DNA of 58,895 nt from Planctomycetaceae bacterium (GTDB lineage Bacteria > Planctomycetota > Phycisphaerae > SM23-33): positions 1-58,895 of the forward strand of contig JAJFVE010000190.1 of assembly GCA_021371965.1 (NCBI GenBank), in the 5' to 3' direction. Each line of letters opens with the position of its first letter. Position 1 is the stretch's first letter. This document shows, one piece after another, positions 50,948-58,550 of this stretch. The notes beneath the pieces were generated by a model. The model did not search any database, was not told the origin of the DNA, and saw only the letters and a program-made list of their open reading frames with translations. Made by a program: the position numbers and the translations under genes.

Positions 50948-51044
50948 CATGGGCGTCTTGCCCATGAGTCGCATGGCCGTCTCGGCCGTGCAGGAATGGG
51001 CAACGGCCAAGATGGCCGTTGGACTCACGGGCGAGACGACCGTG
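50948..51044. repeat. Hairpin array B (AGA/TCT loops) upstream of tatC
   Basis: Four hairpins in 97 bases: 50948-50966 (CATGGGC/GCCCATG), 50972-50990 (GGCCG/CGGCC with TCT loop), 51002-51020 (AACGGCCA-AGA-TGGCCGTT) and 51026-51044 (CACGGGCG-AGA-CGACCGTG). The second and third are enclosed by GAGTC/GACTC. The first two match the pair at 15135-15177. The interval 50734-51076 holds arrays A and B and the tatC promoter region. Confidence 0.8.
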
Positions 51045-51076
51045 CGACGGTACGGGGGGCGTGCTATACTCTTATC

Positions 51077-52000
51077 GTGGATGACCTGAGCGACCATGAC
51101 GACCTGATTCCCGAGCCAGCCCCCGCGCCCGAACCGCCGGCTGACGTCCCTGCCCGTGCGGCCGAGGCGGCGGCGTACGAGAAGCCCGCGCGTCCGCTGG
51201 CGCGGATGGACGACGCCGTCGTGCCCGTCGATGCTGACGACGGCGGCCCGAGGATGAGCCTGGGCGATCACCTCGAAGAGCTGCGCCGCCGCCTGATCTG
51301 GGCGATGGTCGGCCTGGCGGTGGCGATGGGCTTTACGCTCTGGTGGGGCAACTGGCTGCTGGCGTTCCTGCGAAGGCCTTTCACTGCGATCATGCAGTCG
51401 CTGAACAAGCCCGCCGAGTTTGTCGCGTTCACCCTTGTTGAGCCGGTTTCCATCTACTTCCAGGTGTGCCTGGTGGCCGGCTTGGTGCTCGCGGCGCCGT
51501 GGATATGCTGGCAGCTCTGGAAGTTCATCGCCGCCGGGCTGTACAAGCGTGAGCGGCGGTACGTGTATTTCTCGGTCCCGTTCTCGGCCGCCCTGTTTAT
51601 CACGGGCGCCCTGTTCTTCATGTTCGTCATGGCCGAGCCGATGTACCGGTTCCTGATCTGGTTTGGCGACCAGATCAACGTCAGGATGATGCTCCGTCTG
51701 GACGACTACATCGACTTCGTGACATGGACGATGGTGCTGTTCGGCCTGTGCTTCCAATTGCCCCTGGCCGTGCTGGTGCTGGCCAAGGTCGGCCTCGTGA
51801 GCGTCAAAGGCCTCAACAAATACCGCCGCCACGTGGTGGTAGCCGTGCTGCTCGTGGCCGCCGTCGTGACGCCATCCCCCAGCCCCATCGACCAGCTAAT
51901 GCTGGCCATCCCCATGCAGCTTCTCTACGAACTAGGCGTGCTGCTGGCGTGGCTGCTGGTGGAACGAAAGAAGCGGCGGGAAGAGGTGGAGTTGGGATAG
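51077..52000 (+). CDS. tatC: Sec-independent protein translocase TatC
   Basis: The 307-residue (from GTG 51077) integral membrane protein recognises twin-arginine signal peptides. After a 60-residue, acidic and proline-rich N-terminal extension, the family core begins at MSLGDHLEELRRRLIWAMVG (ATG 51254) with the conserved glutamate of DHLEELR. Six membrane helices follow, including FVAFTLVEPVSIYFQVCLVA and FGLCFQLPLAVLVLAKVGLV, then the conserved TPSPSPIDQLMLAIPMQLLY end. Upstream TATACT lies 7 bases before the GTG, and no ribosome site is present, so the mRNA may be leaderless. Alternatively translation starts at 51254. tatA lies 540 bases downstream on the other strand. Confidence 0.85.
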   Translation: MDDLSDHDDLIPEPAPAPEPPADVPARAAEAAAYEKPARPLARMDDAVVPVDADDGGPRMSLGDHLEELRRRLIWAMVGLAVAMGFTLWWGNWLLAFLRRPFTAIMQSLNKPAEFVAFTLVEPVSIYFQVCLVAGLVLAAPWICWQLWKFIAAGLYKRERRYVYFSVPFSAALFITGALFFMFVMAEPMYRFLIWFGDQINVRMMLRLDDYIDFVTWTMVLFGLCFQLPLAVLVLAKVGLVSVKGLNKYRRHVVVAVLLVAAVVTPSPSPIDQLMLAIPMQLLYELGVLLAWLLVERKKRREEVELG

Positions 52001-52027
52001 TGCAATACCCAAAAGACAGAGGTAGTC

Positions 52028-52522
52028 ATGTTCGGAAGAGGAAGACAGAGGCCGAAAGTCGGTGATCTCGGGCCCGATCGCCGGATCTTCAAGGGACCAA
52101 AGAATAGGCGCGCCTTCTTCAAGTATCTGCATCAATTGCTTCCGGAAGGCTCGGTCATCTTTATTGAGGGCACTCGAATCGCAGAAGATGTTCGTATCGT
52201 CTTACAGGCCTTGCAGCCCGTGGATGTCCCTGAGGTGCGGAGGTGTACTCTTTGGCCCAAGCCTTACACGTTTCATCTGCCCGCAACCGCAGAGAACCTT
52301 CAGGAGTTGGTTCGCCTGCTGAAGTCGCATGCCATATGGGAAGTGCTCGACCATATAAAGGCGTACACGGATCAAACAATGCTTCTCAGTTGGCATGATC
52401 TCGCGTGCGACGATACACCTGTTAAGGTGTCCGGTCAAATTGATGAGGCAAAGATCAGGAGCTTCTTCAGTAACTTGGGCTGCAATGTTGAAAGAGCGGG
52501 CGTATCAACAACCAAAGCATGA
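52028..52522 (+). CDS. Hypothetical protein, 164 aa
   Basis: The protein starts MFGRGRQRPKVGDLGPDRRI and then has FFKYLHQLLPEGSVIFIEGT. It is of average composition, without signal peptide, membrane segment or known motif; charged residues and hydrophobics alternate as in a small cytoplasmic alpha/beta protein. GC content and codon use are lower than in its neighbours (many AAG/ATC/TCG mixtures and A/T third positions), which could mean recent acquisition. It lies between tatC and tatA. ATG is preceded by AGAGG about eight bases upstream. Confidence 0.5.
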   Translation: MFGRGRQRPKVGDLGPDRRIFKGPKNRRAFFKYLHQLLPEGSVIFIEGTRIAEDVRIVLQALQPVDVPEVRRCTLWPKPYTFHLPATAENLQELVRLLKSHAIWEVLDHIKAYTDQTMLLSWHDLACDDTPVKVSGQIDEAKIRSFFSNLGCNVERAGVSTTKA

Positions 52523-52542
52523 CCAGCTTTTTGCCCGGTTCC

Positions 52543-52773
52543 CTACTTGACCGGCGGTTCGGATTTGTGCTCGGGTTCTTTCGTCTGGGGGGTGGTGGTG
52601 TCGTCGAGGGAGTTCTTGACGCCGTTCATTTCGTCTTTGAAAAGTCGCAGACCGCGGCCGAGGCCCCGGGCGAGTTCGGGCAGCTTCTTACCGCCGAACA
52701 GCAGCAGCGCCACGACCAGAATTAGAATGATCTCGGGGGTGCCCAGACCCAGCGCAAGGATGGTGTTCATCAT
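52543..52773 (-). CDS. tatA: TatA/TatE-family translocase subunit
   Basis: This 76-residue protein has one membrane helix (ALGLGTPEIILILVVALLLF), the conserved FGGKKLPELARGLGRG hinge and amphipathic helix, and a polar C-terminal tail (DDTTTPQTKEPEHKSEPP). TatA subunits form the pore of the twin-arginine translocon; here it is convergent with tatC, separated by the hypothetical gene. The start has two adjacent methionines. Confidence 0.93.
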   Translation of the reverse strand: MMNTILALGLGTPEIILILVVALLLFGGKKLPELARGLGRGLRLFKDEMNGVKNSLDDTTTPQTKEPEHKSEPPVK

Positions 52774-52920
52774 AAGTCCTCTTCTGATAGTACACCTAGT
52801 GTAGTCTATCGGCGGCGGGGAAACAAATGCCGTTAGTTATTATACACGCACGCCCGTGAAGAGGAGAGTTCTCGGTGCTCATTAGCGGCGGGGCAAGCCC
52901 CGCCGCCAACTTCGCTCTCT
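52774..52920. other. Interval between tatA and the beta-helix gene
   Basis: It contains a near-palindrome GATAGTACACCTAGTGTAGT at about 52785-52809, just upstream of tatA, and a TTAGCGGCGG hairpin repeat at 52882-52908 (GGGGCAAGCCCC core). No gene is seen. Confidence 0.6.
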
Positions 52921-55278
52921 TCACAGCGCCGCTTTGATGGTCATCATCTCACCGCTGCGGCGGCGGAGGGAGATTGTCACTGTCTTGCCGGGCGGGGCGG
53001 CTTTGGTCAGCGCGGTCAGCGAGTTGACCGGCTTGCCGCTGATCTTGAGGATCACATCCATCGGGGCAAATCCCGCCTTGGCGGCCGCGCTGTCCTCTGG
53101 CACTTTCGTCAGCGCCACGCCGATTTCTTCGCTGCGGCCCAGCGACGAGAGGATCTCGTAGCCCTTGACCGGCCGGGCCGTGGCGCCCATCCAGGCGAGG
53201 GTTTCGGGTTCCTCGTCGGCCCCGGCCCTGGCAGGCGCGGGCAGCCTGGGCGTGGAGGCCTGGGCTTTCAGCGCGGGGCTAACGACGCCGAACTGGTCCA
53301 TCGGGAAGTTCTTGAACCCCAGCTTCATCGCCGGCGAGCCTTCCTTCACGCGGTAGTCGCCGGAGGCGGGGTCGACGAACATCGCATCGCCGGTCAGCGA
53401 GTTCTTGTCGCGCCCCGAGCCAGTTTTGGTCCAGGGCGTGGGCTTCTTGCGGGGGGCGTGCAGGAGATTGTTGTCGACTTCCTTGCCCCAGGGGGCGGCC
53501 ACGTGGATGGGCTTGTATGGCGCGAAGACGATGTTGCGGCGGAACACGTCGCCGCTGTTGGCGAACCAGACGTGCGGGTGGAAGGAGTTGTCGACCATGA
53601 TGTTGTTCTCGGCCGTGCGGTAATAGCCCTCTCGCAGCTTGAGCCCGCCGTGAAGGCAGAGGTTGTTGTAGATGTGGTAATTCGACGAGCCGTCGTCGAG
53701 GTCGATATCCCATCCGTGGTCGCAGCGGAAGCGGTTGTTGCGGATGATGGTGGTCTTGCGCGCGTCCCAGAGCGACATCTCGGCCGGGCCCTTGGGCCAG
53801 AAGCGGTCGCGCCCCCAGGAATTGAACGAGCCATGATCGCCGGTTTCCAGCACCGTGTCGAAGACGTCGTTGAACTCCAGCACGTGCCCGCCCCAGCAGC
53901 CATCGCCGATGTTGATGCCCGCCCGCGGGATGCGATAGATGCTGTTGTGGGAGACGGTGATCTCCTCGGCCATGGCGATCTGAACGCCGGCGACCTGCTT
54001 CTCGAACACGCCGATGTCGTGGATGAGATTGTCGTGCGCGCGGCACTGCGCGGGGTACAGGTCCGCTTTGGGGCCGGGCATACGGTCCATTCGCGGCGCG
54101 GCGGCGTGGTCGAAGTTGTATTCGGCTTCGCGCACGGCCTTGGGGCTGCCGACGAAGCAGATCGCGCTGGCGCCGGCGGCGAAGATGTGACAGCCGGAGG
54201 CTTCGAATCGCAGGTTGTGCTTGTTGACGAAGATCGCGTTGCTGCCGACGCTGTCGAAGGTGCAATTGCGGATCGCGCAGTCGTGCGTGTTCTCGGCCAG
54301 CACGGCCCCGCAGCGGTAGATCGTCCAGTCGCTGCGCAGCAGGGGTTCGCGGGTCTTCATGAACGTGCGTGCGGCGTGCGTGAACGTCAGGCCTTCAAAG
54401 CTAATGAACTCGACGGGCTTTTCGCTCGAGCCTGCCAGTTCGACGAGCGTCTCGAGCACCGGGGCCTCGACGACGGCGCCATCCAGGTCGAGCGGTTTGC
54501 CCGCGCGCAGGGGCGGCATGAGGTACAGCGTGCCGCTTTTGCGGTCGAGGTACCACTCGCCCGGCGCGTCGAGCTCTTCGAGCACATTCTCGACAAAGCG
54601 GTACAGCTCGTGCGGCGGCGTGATGCGGTTGTTCTGCCAGCCGCCTTCGAGCACGGCCTGCCCGTCCTTCACGCCGGTGATGACATAGTGCTGGCTGCCC
54701 CAGAGGTGCCGCTGCAGGGCGTGCATATAGCCGCCGGCCGGGTCGCGCCAGGTCTTCACACGCTCGGGGCCGACGGCGTCGGCCGAGTGGCCGCCCCAGT
54801 TGCCGCCCTTGGGATCATAGTTGGGGTAGCGAGCCAGAATCTGCCGCTTGCCATTGACGAACAGCTCTTCAAACGGCCAGGCGCCGTCTTTGGCCGCGGG
54901 CACAGCGGCCTTAAAGATCCCGTTCTTCCAGGGCTTCCACGCAAGCTCCAGCCGCCGCCCGCCGCTGATGACGACCTTCGCGCCCTCGGCCGCGCGATAG
55001 ACCACCGGCGAATCTTTGCTGCCGGAGTCAGCCGCCGTCAGCTTGAACGTCTGCGGCAGGTAATACGTGCCGGCCAGCAGGCTGACAGTGATCGGCTGGG
55101 GCGCCTTTCGCTTGATGGAGCGGACCATCGCCCGCGCCTTGTCCAGCGTCGCCAGAGGTTTCTCCCGGGAGCCGGGATTGGAATCATCGCCGCGCGTGGA
55201 AACGAAGAGTTCTTGTGCCATGGCCGAGGAAGATAGCAGAAGCAGGCCCGCGATTGCCAACGCAATTCGGAGCATCAT
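52921..55278 (-). CDS. Secreted parallel beta-helix protein with C-terminal PDZ domain
   Basis: The 785-residue protein has a signal peptide (MMLRIALAIAGLLLLSSSAM, cleavage after AMA). The N-terminal segment after it (ELFVSTRGDDSNPGSREKPL, then ATLDKARAMVRSI) and EWYLDRKSGTLYLMPP are shared with GH141-like proteins. A right-handed beta-helix occupies roughly 300-600, with stacked 'GSNAIFVN', 'IRNNRF' and 'NNLCLHGG' turns. The last ~85 residues form a PDZ domain (SSLGRSEEIGVALTKVPEDS, AAAKAGFAPMDVILKISGKP, LTALTKAAPPGKTVTISLRR). It probably binds or cleaves a polysaccharide. GGAG lies three and six bases upstream of the two possible ATGs (55278/55275). Confidence 0.8.
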   Translation of the reverse strand: MMLRIALAIAGLLLLSSSAMAQELFVSTRGDDSNPGSREKPLATLDKARAMVRSIKRKAPQPITVSLLAGTYYLPQTFKLTAADSGSKDSPVVYRAAEGAKVVISGGRRLELAWKPWKNGIFKAAVPAAKDGAWPFEELFVNGKRQILARYPNYDPKGGNWGGHSADAVGPERVKTWRDPAGGYMHALQRHLWGSQHYVITGVKDGQAVLEGGWQNNRITPPHELYRFVENVLEELDAPGEWYLDRKSGTLYLMPPLRAGKPLDLDGAVVEAPVLETLVELAGSSEKPVEFISFEGLTFTHAARTFMKTREPLLRSDWTIYRCGAVLAENTHDCAIRNCTFDSVGSNAIFVNKHNLRFEASGCHIFAAGASAICFVGSPKAVREAEYNFDHAAAPRMDRMPGPKADLYPAQCRAHDNLIHDIGVFEKQVAGVQIAMAEEITVSHNSIYRIPRAGINIGDGCWGGHVLEFNDVFDTVLETGDHGSFNSWGRDRFWPKGPAEMSLWDARKTTIIRNNRFRCDHGWDIDLDDGSSNYHIYNNLCLHGGLKLREGYYRTAENNIMVDNSFHPHVWFANSGDVFRRNIVFAPYKPIHVAAPWGKEVDNNLLHAPRKKPTPWTKTGSGRDKNSLTGDAMFVDPASGDYRVKEGSPAMKLGFKNFPMDQFGVVSPALKAQASTPRLPAPARAGADEEPETLAWMGATARPVKGYEILSSLGRSEEIGVALTKVPEDSAAAKAGFAPMDVILKISGKPVNSLTALTKAAPPGKTVTISLRRRSGEMMTIKAAL

Positions 55279-55375
55279 GCTCTCCTTTCGCCTATGTTCA
55301 ACCCGCGCCCCTGCGCCGTGTGGCGTTTGGATTATGAGCCGCCGAGGGAGCGGAGGGAACAAAGGAGACAGGAAA

Positions 55376-55468
55376 TGCCAGACAGTGTCCGGCAAATTCG
55401 GCAGACACTGTCTGCCGAATCTTCAAGGGGCGCATTGCGACAGCGGATCTTGCAGACATTGTCTGCAA
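55376..55468. promoter_or_regulatory. Three related palindromes, probable operator array
   Basis: Site 1 (55376-55394, TGCCAGACAGTGTCCGGCA) is nearly perfect; site 2 (55396-55420) has 12-base perfect arms with core GGCAGACACTGTCTGCC; site 3 (55450-55468, TTGCAGACATTGTCTGCAA) has 9-base perfect arms. All share GCAGACA-N-TGTCTGC. Centres are 23 and 51 bases apart. They lie between divergent genes, 98-190 bases from the start of the beta-helix gene and 76-168 bases from the next gene. No regulator is known. Confidence 0.65.
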
Positions 55469-55543
55469 AATCCCAGACGATTGTTGGTTCCGCTTGTCCG
55501 GTCGTAGTAGACTCAATGGTGGAACAGTCTAAGGGATACCAGC

Positions 55544-56116
55544 GTGGACAAACCAGATGATCAGGAATCGCGATTCCTTCGATTTGCAGAATCATTTCGA
55601 TCTTCTTCGTCCCGGCTTCGAGACATCGACGACGACCGGCTCAAAGAAATCATGAGGGCGCTCTGTCCAGTCTGTGACGCCGTTTTTGTCTTTGTGCCGG
55701 ATAGGGATGGCTCCGCCGTTTGCACGTATTGTCAAAATACGATCTACAGTGAGTGCTTCGACCCGAATGGCCATCAGGACAGCGAAATACTCCCGGATGT
55801 TCCCACGGCTGCCATCCTTGGAGTACTCACCAAATTCTGGTATCCCCAGGGGACGCAGCTTTGCATGGTATGCGGAGAGATATACCCTGTCGGTTATTCC
55901 GCTTGTCCCAGCTTGGTTTTGCAGGCCCTGAAGATATTGACCGGGGATAAGAACTTAAAGCACCAGGAGGCGGCCCGGCAGTTTCTCAAGCGGCACCTGC
56001 CGGTTCTAGAGAACTGCCTGCTTCATCGCTTCAAGCGTGGGTTGCACAGGAAGACCGACAAGATGTACGAACACGCTGCACGTGAACTGGGCATTCAACT
56101 CAAAGACCAGTTGTGA
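55544..56116 (+). CDS. Hypothetical protein with four CxxC-type cysteines
   Basis: The 190-residue protein (GTG start, AAGGGA eight bases upstream) contains two cysteine pairs: ALCPVCDAVFVFVPDRDGSA with CTYC, and LCMVCGEIYPVGYSACPSLV. Pairs CPVC + CTYC could form one zinc ribbon and CMVC a second partial site. The C-terminal half is helical and basic (FLKRHLPVLENCLLHRFKRG, KTDKMYEHAARELG). No family was recognised. It is divergent from the beta-helix gene, and the triple palindrome array lies in the shared upstream region. Confidence 0.6.
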   Translation: MDKPDDQESRFLRFAESFRSSSSRLRDIDDDRLKEIMRALCPVCDAVFVFVPDRDGSAVCTYCQNTIYSECFDPNGHQDSEILPDVPTAAILGVLTKFWYPQGTQLCMVCGEIYPVGYSACPSLVLQALKILTGDKNLKHQEAARQFLKRHLPVLENCLLHRFKRGLHRKTDKMYEHAARELGIQLKDQL

Positions 56117-56211
56117 TTCTGGAGATCTTCAAGGATAGGTTTTTCTCGTCCTGCGGAGGACAGTATGGGGTTTCACTTGCTGTAATTCTGATCACTCAAG
56201 AGGTTTGGACG

Positions 56212-57957
56212 ATGACGAATAAGACAACGCGTATCTGGACAGGGCTTCTGGCTGTTGCGGCTGGCTGCATGATTGCGACGACGGCCGGGGCCGGGGAGAT
56301 CTGCGTCAGCACCAAGGGCGCCGATACGGCGGCGGGCACCAAGGCAGCGCCGTTTGCCACCTTGGCCCGCGCGCAGCAGGAGGTCCGCAAACTCATCGCT
56401 ACCGGGCTGAAGGAAGACGTCACCGTCCTGATCGCTCCGGGTGTGTATGAACTTGCGGCGCCGCTGATGCTGGGGGCGGAAGATTCCGGCACGGCTGAGC
56501 ATAGCGTGACCTACGCCGCCGATGGCGGGGCGGTGGTGATCAGCGGCGGGCGGCATGTCGGGCCCTTCAAGGCCGACGGCAAGATATGGACCGCCGACGT
56601 GCCTGCCGCGCGAGGGAGCAAATGGTATTTTCGCCAGCTCTTCGTCGACGGTCGCCGGGCCGTTCGCGCCCGCTCGGGCCAGACCAACATCAAAAAGGCG
56701 ATCCTCCCGCGCAGCCTCAGCAGCTACCGCATCTGGTTCAACGGCGGGGTGGCGGATTGGAAGAACGTCTCTGATGTTGAACTGGTGTTCTTCGGCCACT
56801 GGGACGTCGGGCGAAAGCGCCTGGAGGCGGCGTCTGCGGGCGGGCAGATGGTCTCACTGGCCGGGCCTCACTTTCCGGCCTTGGAGCAGAACGCGGCCGT
56901 GCCGACGTTGCGGGCGTACTTCGAGAACGCCCGCGAGCTGCTGGACGAACCGGGCGAGTGGTACCTCGACCGCACCAGCGGGCAGTTGAGCTACATGCCT
57001 CTGCCGGGCCAGGTCCCAGGGTCAGCCCAGGCCGTTGCACCCGTGCTGGACCGGCTGGTAGAGATTGCGGGCATGCCGGGCGACCCCGTGCGCAACGTAC
57101 ACTTCCGCGGCCTGTCGTTCCAGCACGCCGATTGGGCGCCGCCGGCGTTCGGCTACCATGGCTTCCAGGCTGGGCGCTACATCGCCCAGCGCGACGCCAA
57201 GCAGCATCCGTATCCGGGCATCGAGGCAGCCCTGCGTTGGCGGGGCGCAGAGGGCTGCAGCCTCAAGCAGTGCAGCGTGAGCTTCGTCGGCGGGGCCGGG
57301 GTGGACCTCGGCGAGCGGTGCCGCGGGAATGTGATCGAGGGCTGCAAGTTCCAGGACATCGGTGGCGGCGCCGTCTGCATAGGCTCGGCCGTCAGCGACG
57401 AGACGACGGTGGCGACGGGCAATCGCGTCGAGGGCAACCTCGTGGAGCGCTGCGCCTTGGACTACCAAGGGGCGGTGGGCATCTGGGCGGGGTTCAGCCG
57501 CGGGACGGTGATCCGTCACAACGAGGTGCGCGACCTGCCCTACAGCGGCATCTCGGTCGGCTGGCAGTGGGGTGACACCCCGACCGTCTGCCGCGACAAC
57601 GCCATCGAGTTCAACCTCGTGCATCACGTGATGAACATGCTCGGCGACGGCGGGGGCATCTACACGCTGGGCGCTCAGCCGAACTCGACGATCCGCGGCA
57701 ACGTGATCCGCGACGTGCCTCGCAGCCCGTATCCGCGCGGGTACGCCAACTTCGGCCTGTACCTCGACCAGGGTTCCAAGGGTTTCAACGTGGCGGACAA
57801 TCTGGTCTTCAACATCGCCCAGGGTCCGCTGCGGATGAACCGTATCCCCAAGGAGAACCAGACCTGGGGCGAGAACGTCTTCGAGAATGGCCCCGCGCCC
57901 GACACCGCGGCCGCCAAGGCCATCCTGAAGAAGGCCGGACGGACGACCGCTGACTGA
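56212..57957 (+). CDS. Secreted parallel beta-helix protein (GH141-like)
   Basis: The 581-residue protein has a signal peptide (MTNKTTRIWTGLLAVAAGCM, ending IATTAGA). The following residues share the GH141-like opening (EICVSTKGADTAAGTKAAPF, ATLARAQQEVRKL) and EWYLDRTSGQLSYMPLP with the gene at 52921-55278. A right-handed beta-helix runs from about 290 to 560 (FRGLSFQHADW, RGNVIEGCKFQDIGGGAVCI, NRVEGNLVERCAL, HNEVRDLPYSGISV, NAIEFNLVHHVMN). There is no PDZ domain. GH141 includes fucosidases and xylanases; substrate is not inferable. ATG 56212 has AGAGG upstream. A possible tandem relation with the minus-strand beta-helix gene is inferred. Confidence 0.78.
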   Translation: MTNKTTRIWTGLLAVAAGCMIATTAGAGEICVSTKGADTAAGTKAAPFATLARAQQEVRKLIATGLKEDVTVLIAPGVYELAAPLMLGAEDSGTAEHSVTYAADGGAVVISGGRHVGPFKADGKIWTADVPAARGSKWYFRQLFVDGRRAVRARSGQTNIKKAILPRSLSSYRIWFNGGVADWKNVSDVELVFFGHWDVGRKRLEAASAGGQMVSLAGPHFPALEQNAAVPTLRAYFENARELLDEPGEWYLDRTSGQLSYMPLPGQVPGSAQAVAPVLDRLVEIAGMPGDPVRNVHFRGLSFQHADWAPPAFGYHGFQAGRYIAQRDAKQHPYPGIEAALRWRGAEGCSLKQCSVSFVGGAGVDLGERCRGNVIEGCKFQDIGGGAVCIGSAVSDETTVATGNRVEGNLVERCALDYQGAVGIWAGFSRGTVIRHNEVRDLPYSGISVGWQWGDTPTVCRDNAIEFNLVHHVMNMLGDGGGIYTLGAQPNSTIRGNVIRDVPRSPYPRGYANFGLYLDQGSKGFNVADNLVFNIAQGPLRMNRIPKENQTWGENVFENGPAPDTAAAKAILKKAGRTTAD

Positions 57958-58047
57958 TGAAGCTCAATAATCCCGCTGTCGTCGGCCATCGCAGCCTACG
58001 ATGATTCAGAAGGGGTTTTTACACACGGTTTATTTGGAGGGAGTCTC

Positions 58048-58428
58048 GTGAGGCATCTGAGAGTCTATCTTGCGGCAATCAGCGGGTTGGCGTTGCTGGC
58101 GCTGGTTGTCGGGAATAGTTACGCGTTGGATATTCACCTGGGGCGGCATGGAGACCGATATTCCGTGCCTCCGCAGGATTACAACCCCGGGCACAACTAT
58201 CCGCCGCCGGTTTACAACGCCCCGCAGCCGCCGCCGCCCTACCCCGAGAACGTTCCGCCAGCCCCCGGCAACAATTACGTCTGGATCGGCGGGCATTGGG
58301 AATGGAATGGCGGCCAGTATAACTGGACTCAGGGGTATTGGACCATCCCGCCGGCAGGAACCCATTGGGTTCCCCCGCAGTATCCGCCCGGACGCTATAT
58401 TCCCGGGTTCTGGGAGCCTAATCGCTGA
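58048..58428 (+). CDS. YXWGXW-type repeat protein, secreted
   Basis: The 126-residue product (GTG start with GGAGGGAG site) begins with a signal peptide (HLRVYLAAISGLALLALVVG, cleavage near SYA). The middle is proline-rich (PPPVYNAPQPPPPYPENVPP). The C-terminal part has YVWIGGHWEWNGGQYNWTQG and GYWTIPPAGTHWVPPQYPPG, the YXWGXW repeat pattern found in small secreted proteins of proteobacteria and planctomycetes. Function unknown; aromatic repeats suggest surface or polymer binding. Confidence 0.75.
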   Translation: MRHLRVYLAAISGLALLALVVGNSYALDIHLGRHGDRYSVPPQDYNPGHNYPPPVYNAPQPPPPYPENVPPAPGNNYVWIGGHWEWNGGQYNWTQGYWTIPPAGTHWVPPQYPPGRYIPGFWEPNR

Positions 58429-58452
58429 AGGCGATACGCTCAGGGAAAGACC

Positions 58453-58527
58453 CGTTGGGCAAGCTCGACCGCTAACCTTAGCAGGATGCGGAAACGCGAA
58501 GTCAGCGGCGGAGCTTGCTCTGCGCGT
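58453..58527. repeat. TTAGCGGCGG hairpin repeat pair
   Basis: A diverged inverted copy (58453-58477, GGGCAAGCTCGACCGCTAA) and a forward copy (58502-58527, TCAGCGGCGGAGCTTGCTC) in the order found near 10184-10275, but reversed. Between the YXWGXW gene and the endonuclease III-like gene. Confidence 0.7.
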
Positions 58528-58550
58528 CTCTCGCGCGCATAACAGAGAGC

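Noticed and set aside
50761..51060. CRISPR-like array upstream of tatC
   Set aside because: Units are palindromic hairpins of varying sequence, with no constant repeat plus unique spacers, and no cas genes are nearby.
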